A stretch of DNA of 16,285 nucleotides from Phocaeicola_A sp964580305 (GCA_964580305.1 CAZOKL010000048.1:1-16285); one strand, 5' to 3'. Shown: positions 1 through 6,646, numbered from the stretch's first letter. The notes: generated by a model not told the origin, from the letters alone. A program made the numbers and translations.

Positions 1-1357
1 TTTCATTCGTCGTAATTCGGTTGTTGGAAGGCAGGTTATTTTGTGTACTGTTGTTGTACATATATCGGGTGCCGACATACAGGTTGGCTTTTTTCATTTT
101 GTAGTTGTACAGAGCTTCTCCAATCAAAGAATATTTATCTGTACTTATTATCGTTGCCGTTTCAAAATCAGTTTCTTCATTCAGCAATTCCTTATACTCA
201 TAATCGTAGTCTGAATTATAGTATGTACCAACAAGATTCATTATGACTTCATGTTTAGAACCAAAAGACTTACTGAAATACATATCCAGAACCGGACTTA
301 TGTATTTATCTTTATCAGAACTTTCGCCTGTTTTTTCCACTTCGTCAATTCGTGACAGAATGTCTTGCGTTGAGGAGCGTCTGCGATTTAACGAGTTGAA
401 AGAAAGTTTTGCACTGAACAGATAGTTATCTGCTTTTGAATTGTTGAAACTGATTTCTGCCATCTGCTGTTCATAGGCATACGGGCCATATTTTCCGCTT
501 TTGATTTTTTCGTAATCTATTCCACCAACAGAATAAGCCATTTCTTCATCGAGTATTCTTTTATTGTAGTTCCGATAATTGATATTGTATGTTACACCTA
601 ACTGAGAATTGCCCCAGTTATATTTGAAGTTGACGACATTGTTTCCGAATCCTGTAGTCACGGCATTTTGTGCATTGATGCCGACAGAACCTCCATTCTG
701 TTTCTCCTTTGTTATTACGTTTATTACCGCCCCCAATCCCATATTTGAATATTGAATCGGAGGTTGCGTATAGTAATCTATCTTTGAGATATTATCTGGG
801 GATATGACCGACAAGTCTGCTGGTGTTGACGGGACGCCGTTGATTAAGAGCTTTACATCCTTACCGTTAACAGATGATACACTTTGGTCAATAACTTGTA
901 TTTTGGGCAAAAACTCCAAGGCAGACAAAGCACTGCCGTATTGTTCTTTCTCTTTGTTGGTTAATCTGTATTCTTTTTTATCTGCAAATCTCTTTACCAT
1001 ATTTGCAGTTACTACAACTTCGTCTATATTCAGAGATTTTTCCTGAAGACAGATTGTTCCGACATTAACAGATTCGTCAAGATTCAAATCTTGACAGTAA
1101 TTTGCATATCCTAAAAATGAGATTTCAAGTTCATACTTTCCAGATACAAGCCCTTTAATGGCAAATTGTCCCATATCATCCGTCGAGCAACCTTTATAAT
1201 AAATGGAATCCAATTTTGATTTTACAATGACAGAGGCTCCAATTATCGGCTTATCTTCGATATCTCTTACAACACCCTTGACAGTGTGTTGGCCCATGAC
1301 CGGCAGTGCACACAATAGGCTGCAAAGCAGTAGAAAGAAAGAGTGAAATCTTGTCAT
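1..1357 (-). CDS. TonB-dependent outer-membrane receptor with carboxypeptidase-regulatory-like domain, 3' end outside the window
   Basis: Translating the minus strand from the ATG at 1357 gives 452 codons without a stop up to the window edge, so only the N-terminal part is seen. It begins with a type I signal peptide (hydrophobic FFLLLCSLLCALPV, likely cleaved after VMGQ at about residue 23). Residues 24-105 look like a carboxypeptidase-regulatory-like domain (HTVKGVVRDIEDKPIIGASV ... SFLGYANY). A TonB-box-like stretch (IDEVVVTANMV) follows, then a plug domain (LEFLPKIQVID ... INGVPSTPADL ... GLGAVINVITKE), then the start of a beta-barrel rich in alternating Tyr/Asn. This fits the outer membrane beta-barrel receptor family rather than classical SusC: it lacks a SusC-type signature and no SusD is visible beside it. 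It lies 102 bp downstream of a membrane-bound regulator on the same strand, which suggests control by that regulator. The substrate is unknown. Codon use is AT-rich compared with the genes beyond 2400. Confidence 0.9.
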   Translation of the reverse strand, partial: MTRFHSFFLLLCSLLCALPVMGQHTVKGVVRDIEDKPIIGASVIVKSKLDSIYYKGCSTDDMGQFAIKGLVSGKYELEISFLGYANYCQDLNLDESVNVGTICLQEKSLNIDEVVVTANMVKRFADKKEYRLTNKEKEQYGSALSALEFLPKIQVIDQSVSSVNGKDVKLLINGVPSTPADLSVISPDNISKIDYYTQPPIQYSNMGLGAVINVITKEKQNGGSVGINAQNAVTTGFGNNVVNFKYNWGNSQLGVTYNINYRNYNKRILDEEMAYSVGGIDYEKIKSGKYGPYAYEQQMAEISFNNSKADNYLFSAKLSFNSLNRRRSSTQDILSRIDEVEKTGESSDKDKYISPVLDMYFSKSFGSKHEVIMNLVGTYYNSDYDYEYKELLNEETDFETATIISTDKYSLIGEALYNYKMKKANLYVGTRYMYNNSTQNNLPSNNRITTNE

Positions 1358-1419
1358 AACGCGATAGTTTTTTGTGTGCAAAACAAACAAAAAACAACCG
1401 CAAAACAACTACGAAGCGA

Positions 1420-1458
1420 CTGATATTATGCGGACATCAGACTGACAATCGGCTGACA
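1420..1458 (-). promoter_or_regulatory. Candidate OmpR/PhoB-type operator: four direct repeats with 11-bp period
   Basis: On the plus strand CTGATA (1420-1425), CGGACA (1431-1436), CTGACA (1442-1447) and CTGACA (1453-1458) start exactly 11 bp apart. Read toward the receptor gene they are TGTCAG, TGTCAG, TGTCCG and TATCAG, each separated by 5 bp. OmpR/PhoB-family winged-helix proteins are known to bind head-to-tail direct repeats with 10-11 bp spacing, and the adjacent gene encodes such a domain. The repeats sit entirely between the regulator stop codon (1460-1462) and the receptor start (1357). No perfect TAnnTTTG element was found between the repeats and the start. Binding is inference. Confidence 0.55.
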
Positions 1459-1459
1459 G

Positions 1460-2227
1460 TCATGTGCTTTTAACTGTAAGAGCGTAATATCCTCCTTTGT
1501 CTGAGATAATTCGTACATTACTGTTGTTTTCTACCACGGGCTTTAATCTACGCACCAGTGTATATAATGATTCCTTTGCGTTTTCCTTTCCCGGCCAAAG
1601 GCAGTCGCAAATTTCATTTACAGACCTTTTTTTGTACTCACTTGTGATTAGCAATTTCATGAACTCCAGTTGCATCGGTGTAAAATAGATTGTTTCCTTC
1701 TTCTCATTATAAAACAAAGAACGGGAATTGGAGAAAGAAAGATTACCTAAAACAATGATTTGATTATCAGTATCAATGTTCAGTCTTGTGTTATTCTTTA
1801 TGCGTAAATAGACAATGGAAAACATCCCCCATAATATGGAAATGGCAAACAACATGCCGGGGACTGTTTGTTCGGACATGACGAACACGGCAGCTTTGGA
1901 ACAGTTGGGGTATGCTCTTATATGAAGTCTTTCATTGCCGCATTTATAGCTCATGGTGTCACTGCAAAAAGATATTTTACTTGGTTCTTCAGTACATAGT
2001 GATAAATAAGATGTTTCCTTTAACTGGTTTATTCTTAATTTAGATCTGAACGTTTTCAACGTGTCCAGATTAATCTGATTGGGATTTTTATATAGAATTG
2101 TTTGAGCTAAGGCTTGATTAACATCTTCTATGATACGTTCTTTAGTTGTTGCATAGTTTCCATAGCTTAGAATTAATGATGGAATCATTAAGGAGAAAAA
2201 GATAATAATTGATGCTATTGGTTTCAT
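1460..2227 (-). CDS. Membrane-anchored one-component transcriptional regulator with C-terminal winged helix
   Basis: A 255-residue protein with a hydrophobic N-terminal segment (about 4-21), an extracytoplasmic region (about 22-121), a second membrane segment (about 122-141) and a cytoplasmic C-terminal winged helix-turn-helix (about 155-252). The last contains YFTPMQLEFMKLLI, a recognition-helix stretch (KESLYTLVRRLKPVV) and a terminal hairpin (IISDKGGYYAL), as in the Trans_reg_C family. The sensor and DNA-binding parts are in the reverse order to ToxR/CadC. The extracytoplasmic part carries four cysteines (78, 88, 96, 109), which could form disulfides. There is no receiver or kinase domain, so it probably couples a periplasmic signal directly to transcription. 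The receptor gene downstream on the same strand and the 11-bp-periodic repeats between them make that receptor its most likely target. Ligand unknown. The gene is AT-rich. Confidence 0.85.
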   Translation of the reverse strand: MKPIASIIIFFSLMIPSLILSYGNYATTKERIIEDVNQALAQTILYKNPNQINLDTLKTFRSKLRINQLKETSYLSLCTEEPSKISFCSDTMSYKCGNERLHIRAYPNCSKAAVFVMSEQTVPGMLFAISILWGMFSIVYLRIKNNTRLNIDTDNQIIVLGNLSFSNSRSLFYNEKKETIYFTPMQLEFMKLLITSEYKKRSVNEICDCLWPGKENAKESLYTLVRRLKPVVENNSNVRIISDKGGYYALTVKST

Positions 2228-2257
2228 ATGTATGACTTATAAGAAATTGTGTGAAAA

Positions 2258-2389
2258 TGCGTCTATACGCCGTAAAAAATGCGACCGTATGCCGTTGAAA
2301 CTGCGACCTTACGCATTTTTAACGGCATACGGTCGCATTTTCAACGGGAATAGGTTCCGTTTCCGGCGGGATGCGCTTCCGTTTCTGAC
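2258..2389. repeat. Six tandem degenerate 22-bp units (intergenic periodic repeat)
   Basis: The stretch divides without gaps into units at 2258, 2280, 2302, 2324, 2346 and 2368. In this register column 2 is G, column 13 is C and column 16 is T in all six units; column 22 is C in five of six and column 17 is T in five of six. Units 2 and 3 share TGCGACC at their start; units 5 and 6 share CTTCCGTTTC or GTTCCGTTTC. Unit 4 is close to the reverse complement of unit 2. The array fills the space between the divergent ends of the regulator start (2227) and the pyrH stop (2477). I do not recognise it as a named element. Confidence 0.7.
2276..2341. repeat. 21-bp perfect inverted repeat inside the 22-bp array
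   Basis: A left arm reading AAATGCGACCGTATGCCGTT (one further A outside it) is matched by a right arm AACGGCATACGGTCGCATTT (one further T outside it). The pairing continues inward for a few A-T pairs through one G-T wobble. The RNA or single-stranded DNA could form a hairpin of about 25 bp with a loop of roughly 15-20 nt. It has no U-run beside it, so it is not a typical intrinsic terminator. Confidence 0.75.
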
Positions 2390-2476
2390 GCCACAGGGGA
2401 GGGTATTGACATCGGACTTCTCTGGATGTGGATAAAAGGTTAATAACCAGCATCATCTGCATCCCAAAAGAAGGCT

Positions 2477-3187
2477 TCAATTATGCACCAGTGTGCCAAT
2501 CTCTTCTCCGGCAATTACCTTCTTCAGGTTGCCCACGGTGTCCATGTCGAAGACGATGATGGGCAGATTGTTTTCCTTGCACATGCAGGTGGCGGTGAGA
2601 TCCATCACGCGCAGGTTGCGGCGGAGCACCTCGTCATAGGTGATGTCGGTGAACTTCGTGGCTGTGGGGTCTTTCTCCGGGTCGGCCGTGTAGATGCCGT
2701 CCACGCGTGTGCCTTTGAGCATGACATCTGCCTCAATCTCGATGCCGCGCAATGACGAGCCCGTGTCGGTGGTAAAGAACGGATTGCCTGTGCCGCATGA
2801 CATGATGACGACTTCGCCAGCCTCCATGCACTCAATGGCTTTCCACTTGCTGTAAAACTCGCCAATCGGTTCCATGCGCACGGCTGTCAGCACGCGTGCC
2901 TTCACACCGATGGCCCCGAGTGCCGAACTCAGTCCGAGGCTGTTGATGACCGTGGCAAGCATGCCCATCTGGTCGCCCTTCACGCGGTCGAATCCTTTCG
3001 AAGCACCGCTCAGTCCGCGGAATATGTTGCCTCCACCGATGACAATGCCAATCTGCACTCCCATGTCTCGTATTTCCTTGATTTGGGCTGCATATTCGCC
3101 CAGCCGCTTCTCGTCGATGCCATATTGCTTTTCGCCCATCAGGCTCTCTCCGCTCAACTTGAGCAGGATGCGTTTATATTTTGCCAT
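2477..3187 (-). CDS. pyrH: UMP kinase
   Basis: UMP kinase phosphorylates UMP to UDP with ATP in pyrimidine nucleotide synthesis; bacterial enzymes are cytoplasmic hexamers of the amino acid kinase fold. The 236-residue product has the usual family length. Visible motifs are the N-terminal KRILLKLSGESL (residues 5-16), the glycine-rich GIVIGGGNIFRG (47-58), GDQMGMLATVINSL (71-84), the acceptor-site segment GTGNPFFTTDT (132-142) and the nucleotide-binding KGTRVDGIYTADP (158-170). The start at 3187 is supported by the canonical MAKYKRILLKLSGE beginning and by a perfect TAnnTTTG element about 27 bp upstream. It is apparently transcribed from its own promoter. No strong terminator was seen in the 90 bp after the stop. 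Confidence 0.97.
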   Translation of the reverse strand: MAKYKRILLKLSGESLMGEKQYGIDEKRLGEYAAQIKEIRDMGVQIGIVIGGGNIFRGLSGASKGFDRVKGDQMGMLATVINSLGLSSALGAIGVKARVLTAVRMEPIGEFYSKWKAIECMEAGEVVIMSCGTGNPFFTTDTGSSLRGIEIEADVMLKGTRVDGIYTADPEKDPTATKFTDITYDEVLRRNLRVMDLTATCMCKENNLPIIVFDMDTVGNLKKVIAGEEIGTLVHN

Positions 3188-3213
3188 ATATATAAGGTAT
3201 TAAAGTATCTTCG

Positions 3214-3221
3214 CAAAGGTA
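3214..3221 (-). promoter_or_regulatory. Bacteroidetes -7 promoter element for pyrH
   Basis: Reads TACCTTTG on the minus strand, a perfect match to TAnnTTTG, placed about 27 bp before the pyrH start codon. A matching -33 TTTG is not clear. Confidence 0.5.
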
Positions 3222-3226
3222 ACGAT

Positions 3227-3252
3227 AAAAAACGGGAACGGCACACGCCGCT
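3227..3252 (-). terminator. Possible intrinsic terminator of the birA-MATE unit
   Basis: On the minus strand a GC-rich hairpin (arms at 3247-3252 and 3237-3242, loop GTGT) is followed after four bases by six T. It lies 24 bp past the MATE stop codon and immediately before the pyrH promoter. The gap between stem and T-run makes it imperfect. Confidence 0.4.
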
Positions 3253-3276
3253 GTTTGCTTTTCTTTAAGTGCCCGA

Positions 3277-4569
3277 TTAATGTTGCCAAAGCAGTTTCCG
3301 CCCCAGCCAGGCCTCCATCACGCCACGCATACCCAGATAGACCAAAAAGGCAAGCCAGAGGGCATGGTTGCCTAAGTGGGTGAAGCCTGCCCAATAAATA
3401 AGGAAGAAGCAGAGACTGGCCACGAAGATGGACTGGAGCATCCAGCGGGTGGACGTGGTGCCGATGAAAAGCCCGTCGAGCAGGAAGGCCGAGAAGCTCA
3501 CCAGGGGGATGCCCAACGTCCAGTAATGAAACTCGGCTGAGGCTGCGATGACTTCGGCTTCGTCGGTGAGCAGGCTCAGAAAGCCTTGGCCGCCTGTGGC
3601 ATAGAGCAGTGTGAAAGCTGCCGCCATGCCCAGCCCCCACACAAATAAGCTGCGCACGGTGTGACGGAAAGCCTGCATGTTGCCTGCACCGTAAAAACGT
3701 CCGCCGAGTGCTTCGCCCGCATAGGCAAAGCCGTCCATCACATAGGAGAAGATGGTGAAGAGCTGCATGAGCAGCGTGTTGACAGCCAGGATGATGTCTC
3801 CCTGGCGTGCACCCGTGGAGGTGAAAAACACCGTGGTGGTCACCAGGCACAGCGTGCGCAGGAAGATGTCACGGTTCACCTGGAAGAAGCGTGACATCGC
3901 CCGACGGTTGGCAAAGTCGCGCCAACGCCAGCGCCGACGCAGCGAGCCATAGTAGCGGCGCCACAGCCACACGGCCATGCCTGCCCCTGCATACTGCGCC
4001 AGCAAGGTGCCAAGGGCTATGCCTTCGACCTTCATTCCCAAGAAATAGACAAACGAGAGACTTGCCGTGATGTTGATTACATTTTGCGTGATGGCCACAA
4101 ACATGGGGAAGCGTGAGTTTTGCATCCCGATGAACCAGCCCGAAAAGCTATAGAGCGCGAGTACGGCAGGAGCACCCCAGATGCAGATGTGGAAATAGAG
4201 CTGGGCACTCGCCTGCACTTCGGGCGAGGTTTCGATGAGTTGGAAGGCCACCCACCGTATGGGGTATTGCAACGCGAGCAGTCCCAGTGCAATGAGCACA
4301 CCCACACCGGTGGAGCGCAGGAGCAGGCGCGTCACTTCATCCAGGTCGCGGCTGCCGAAAGCCTGTGAGGTCATGCCACTCGTTCCCATGCGCAAGAAAC
4401 CGAATATCCAATAAATCATGTTGAAAAGCATCCCCCCCACAGCAATGGCACCGATATAGACCGGTGAGCCCAAATGCCCAGCAATGGTGACGTCTACCAG
4501 CCCGAGCAGTGGAACAGTGATGTTGGAAATGATGGAGGGGACGGCAATGTGCAGGATTCGCTTGTGCAT
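3277..4569 (-). CDS. MATE family efflux transporter, DinF-like
   Basis: A 430-residue polytopic membrane protein with about 12 hydrophobic segments, the normal size for multidrug and toxic compound extrusion transporters. These export cationic drugs or metabolites in exchange for Na+ or H+. Characteristic stretches are the first helix IAVPSIISNITVPLLGLVDV with TIAGHLG directly after it, GFLRMGTSGMTSQAFG (57-72), and VMDGFAYAGEALGGRFYGAG at the start of the second half, where DGFAyAxEalxG is typical of the DinF branch. The start codon is 13 bp past the biotin ligase stop, so the two are probably cotranscribed, though no functional link is evident. The substrate cannot be told from sequence; a MurJ-like lipid flippase is unlikely given the MATE motifs. 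Confidence 0.92.
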   Translation of the reverse strand: MHKRILHIAVPSIISNITVPLLGLVDVTIAGHLGSPVYIGAIAVGGMLFNMIYWIFGFLRMGTSGMTSQAFGSRDLDEVTRLLLRSTGVGVLIALGLLALQYPIRWVAFQLIETSPEVQASAQLYFHICIWGAPAVLALYSFSGWFIGMQNSRFPMFVAITQNVINITASLSFVYFLGMKVEGIALGTLLAQYAGAGMAVWLWRRYYGSLRRRWRWRDFANRRAMSRFFQVNRDIFLRTLCLVTTTVFFTSTGARQGDIILAVNTLLMQLFTIFSYVMDGFAYAGEALGGRFYGAGNMQAFRHTVRSLFVWGLGMAAAFTLLYATGGQGFLSLLTDEAEVIAASAEFHYWTLGIPLVSFSAFLLDGLFIGTTSTRWMLQSIFVASLCFFLIYWAGFTHLGNHALWLAFLVYLGMRGVMEAWLGRKLLWQH

Positions 4570-4582
4570 GAACGCGAAAGAT

Positions 4583-5329
4583 TTAAAGCACGTAGGTCAG
4601 TTCCTTGAACGCATAAGCGCGCAGGCGGCCTGTCGAATCTTCCAGAATAAGGTGTCCGTCATCTTCCACATGGTGCAGTTGGGCACTGAACTCGCCTTGC
4701 TTGTCACGATAAGTGTGGAATCCTCGCTTACGGAAAAGCGCCTCGCGATAATGTTCGCGCACGACGCCCATTTTTCCCTGCTGAAGCAGCCGGTAGTAGG
4801 CTTCGAAATGCTTCAAGATGTGTTCCAGCACGTGGCGACGCTTGCAGTGCATGCCGCACACTTGCAGAATGGATGCCGGATTGGGCGCATCGCTGTGGAA
4901 CTCCGTCTGGTTGATGTTCAGTCCGACGCCGATAATACTTTGTGCGATGTATTCTCCCGCCAAATCGTTTTCAATCAAGATGCCCCCCACCTTGCGGTCA
5001 CGCCAATAGATGTCGTTGGGCCATTTGATGCTGAAGCGGCGCACAGAGCGGCGAAACGTGTCGAACACACTGAGGGTGATGGCTTGCGACAACAGGAACT
5101 GCTGACGGGCCGGGAGAAATGTAGGCCGGCATAAGATGCTGAACAGTAGGTTTTTCCCTCGTTCAGATTCCCATGAGTTGCCACGCTGACCCTTGCCTCC
5201 GGTCTGGTATTCAGCCGAGAGCACTAGAAATTCCTTGTCGCAACTCTGCTCATACTGACGAATAGCCACATTGGTCGAGTCGGTCTCGTCCGTGCGGATT
5301 ATTTCGAAATGGTCTAGGTAGTGTTTCAT
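4583..5329 (-). CDS. birA: Biotin--[acetyl-CoA-carboxylase] ligase, lacking a repressor domain
   Basis: It joins biotin to the biotin carboxyl carrier domain of carboxylases via biotinyl-AMP. The 248-residue form starting at 5329 begins MKHYLDHFEIIRTDETDSTN, as in single-domain ligases. A start further upstream (5470) would add 47 unrelated residues and cross a repeat-like hairpin, so it is rejected. Motifs: DSTN (17-20), the biotinyl-AMP loop TGGKGQRGNSW (43-53), KWPND (102-106), GGILIE (115-120) and GVGLNIN (134-140). The loop has Gly-Gly-Lys-Gly where Ala-Gly-Arg-Gly is usual, a conservative change. There is no N-terminal helix-turn-helix, so it should not be a repressor of biotin genes. 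It precedes the MATE gene by 13 bp and follows yraN by 100 bp. Confidence 0.92.
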   Translation of the reverse strand: MKHYLDHFEIIRTDETDSTNVAIRQYEQSCDKEFLVLSAEYQTGGKGQRGNSWESERGKNLLFSILCRPTFLPARQQFLLSQAITLSVFDTFRRSVRRFSIKWPNDIYWRDRKVGGILIENDLAGEYIAQSIIGVGLNINQTEFHSDAPNPASILQVCGMHCKRRHVLEHILKHFEAYYRLLQQGKMGVVREHYREALFRKRGFHTYRDKQGEFSAQLHHVEDDGHLILEDSTGRLRAYAFKELTYVL

Positions 5330-5392
5330 AATTAATTGTAATTTCGGCCTTTTCAAGGCAATGAATGAATAAACTACTCTTAAAAACGCATG

Positions 5393-5430
5393 AACTTCTC
5401 CTTTTGGGGGAGAGAGTCGGAGTGGTTTTT
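5393..5430 (-). repeat. Short hairpin-forming repeat-like element between yraN and birA
   Basis: On the minus strand the sequence directly after the yraN stop reads CCACTCCGACTCTCTCCC, then CCAAAAGGAGAAG, forming a stem of about 7 bp. Degenerate elements of this look (CCACCCC-n-CTCCCC ... GGGGAG) occur between genes in many Bacteroidetes genomes; that is recollection of a general pattern, not a search result. It may act as a weak terminator or processing site. Confidence 0.4.
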
Positions 5431-5795
5431 TACCCCAGGGGCGGATAGAATGCATCTTCGATGTGGTCAATCCGATGTTCCGTTACACTGCCCACCACGG
5501 CTATGACATCAAACCTCACCGGCACATCCATTCCGAATGCTTGCAAGTAGGCATCCGTTGCGGCCACAATGCTACGCACCTTGCGTTCGTCCACAGCCTC
5601 ATCGGGGCTACCGTAGGCGTCACTGCGCCGTGACTTCACTTCCACAACGACGAGCGTGCCGTCCTTTTCGGCCACAATGTCCAGCTCGTGCCTGCCTGCC
5701 CGCCAGTTGCGGTGGCGGATGCAGTATCCATTTGCCGCCAAATAGTCGGCTGCCAGATTTTCTCCGGCTTTCCCCAACAAATTGTGCTCAGCCAT
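5430..5795 (-). CDS. YraN/UPF0102 family nuclease-like protein
   Basis: A 121-residue protein of the UPF0102 family, which has a restriction-endonuclease-like fold related to Holliday junction resolvases; its cellular role is poorly defined. Conserved features are present: GKAGENLAADYLAANGY (8-24) with Glu12, the NWRAGRHELDIVAEKDG segment (30-46) with Asp39, and LVVVEVKSRRS (48-58) with the E-x-K pair Glu52 and Lys54. Together these form the D-(E-x-K) metal site. Length is normal for the family. The start is supported by a perfect -7 element 27 bp upstream. It is transcribed divergently from the small RHH-like gene at 5881. Confidence 0.93.
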   Translation of the reverse strand: MAEHNLLGKAGENLAADYLAANGYCIRHRNWRAGRHELDIVAEKDGTLVVVEVKSRRSDAYGSPDEAVDERKVRSIVAATDAYLQAFGMDVPVRFDVIAVVGSVTEHRIDHIEDAFYPPLG

Positions 5796-5821
5796 AGGGC
5801 AATGTTTCTTTGAGCTTTTTG

Positions 5822-5829
5822 CAAATTTA
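5822..5829 (-). promoter_or_regulatory. Bacteroidetes -7 promoter element for yraN
   Basis: Reads TAAATTTG on the minus strand, a perfect TAnnTTTG match, 27 bp before the yraN start. The -33 element is not obvious. Confidence 0.45.
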
Positions 5830-5864
5830 ATCTTTTTATACTTTCCTGTTTATAAAGGAGCAAT

Positions 5865-5872
5865 TATTTTTG
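5865..5872 (+). promoter_or_regulatory. Bacteroidetes -7 promoter element for the RHH-like gene and tadA
   Basis: Reads TATTTTTG, matching TAnnTTTG, only 8 bp before the ATG at 5881. If used, the mRNA would have almost no leader, so the gene would be read leaderless or nearly so. The closeness lowers confidence. Confidence 0.3.
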
Positions 5873-5880
5873 CAGTTGTT

Positions 5881-6114
5881 ATGAGTAAAGAAGTTAAAAA
5901 ACGTGTGAAAGTGCCCTCAACCGAACCTAGGCGCACCCGGCGCATGGTGTGCTGGGTGAGTGAGGATGAAGCCGCCATCGTCGACCGTTATCTGACTAGA
6001 TACAAGATTACCAACAAGGGCCGATGGATGCGCGAAACGATGCTGGCCTTTATTTATCGTACAATGGAGGAAGACTATCCCACGCTTTTCAACGAACACG
6101 ACATGCGACGCTGA
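5881..6114 (+). CDS. Small basic protein with ribbon-helix-helix-like pattern
   Basis: A 77-residue protein starting MSKEVKKRVKVPSTEPRRTRR. I place the start at 5881 because the 33 codons in frame upstream overlap the promoter region of the divergent yraN gene and encode an unrelated hydrophobic stretch. The basic N-terminus is followed by a probable beta strand (RMVCWVS), helix (EDEAAIVDRYLTRYKI), turn (TNKG) and helix (RWMRETMLAFIYRTMEED). This is the order found in ribbon-helix-helix DNA-binding proteins, including MobC-like ones. It ends six bases before tadA on the same strand, so the pair is probably cotranscribed. I do not recognise a specific family; the DNA-binding role is inference. 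It could be a conserved Bacteroidales hypothetical protein linked to tadA. Confidence 0.75.
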   Translation: MSKEVKKRVKVPSTEPRRTRRMVCWVSEDEAAIVDRYLTRYKITNKGRWMRETMLAFIYRTMEEDYPTLFNEHDMRR

Positions 6115-6120
6115 CTCTCC

Positions 6121-6555
6121 ATGAATAATGATAATCACTACATGAAACAAGCGCTGGCCGAAGCCCGGTTGGCAGCAGACCGCGGCGAAGTGCCTGTGGG
6201 CGCGGTTGTTGTAAGCCACGGTCGTATCATTGCCCGCGCGCACAACCTCACCGAGACATTGACCGACGTCACCGCCCATGCGGAGATGCAGGCCATCACC
6301 GCTGCAGCAAGCGCACTTGGTGGTAAGTATCTCAACGAATGCACGCTTTATGTCACCGTGGAGCCTTGCCCCATGTGTGCCGGCGCATTGGGCTGGGCGC
6401 AGTTGGGCCGTTTGGTCTATGGTGCCGATGACCCGAAGCGCGGCTACCACATCTATGCACCCGGCGTACTCCATCCCAAAACGACTGTAACTTCTGGTGT
6501 TATGGCCGATGAAGCCGGTGCCTTGATGACGGAGTTCTTTCGTCGCCGTCGCTGA
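6121..6555 (+). CDS. tadA: tRNA-specific adenosine deaminase
   Basis: TadA converts adenosine 34 of tRNA-Arg(ACG) to inosine so one tRNA reads CGU, CGC and CGA. The 144-residue protein has the zinc cytidine/deoxycytidylate deaminase fold: the substrate segment RGEVPVGAVVV (21-31), the catalytic HAE (His53, Glu55) and the zinc ligands in PCPMC (Cys83, Cys86). The MKQALAEARLAADRGEVPVG beginning is typical of TadA rather than of guanine or cytosine deaminases. The start at 6121 lies six bases beyond the RHH-like gene. Transcription probably ends at the long hairpin 6647-6701 shared with the converging operon. Confidence 0.94.
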   Translation: MNNDNHYMKQALAEARLAADRGEVPVGAVVVSHGRIIARAHNLTETLTDVTAHAEMQAITAAASALGGKYLNECTLYVTVEPCPMCAGALGWAQLGRLVYGADDPKRGYHIYAPGVLHPKTTVTSGVMADEAGALMTEFFRRRR

Positions 6556-6646
6556 CTCTTGATAATTTTTACACCCTCGACAATAACTTCCGTCCTTCTT
6601 CCTGTTTTCTCAAAGGGATATTGGAAGTATTGCGAATGAGAAATAG

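Noticed and set aside
2276..2341. The long inverted repeat as an intrinsic terminator for pyrH
   Set aside because: It lies more than 130 bp beyond the pyrH stop and has no T-run on the minus-strand side; it is better explained as part of the repeat array.
2258..2389. The 22-bp array as a CRISPR
   Set aside because: The units are contiguous without spacers, are diverged from one another, and no cas genes are present.
2232..2435. A 67-codon open frame across the first 22-bp array
   Set aside because: It is made almost entirely of the repeat units, is rich in Arg and has no family resemblance.
3200..3850. A 216-codon minus-strand frame overlapping the MATE gene
   Set aside because: His/Arg/Cys-rich shadow of a gene with clear membrane-transporter sequence in the other frame.
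5330..5470. Upstream start for birA adding 47 residues
   Set aside because: The extension overlaps the yraN 3' end and a hairpin element, and the family normally begins just before the DSTN motif, as at 5329.
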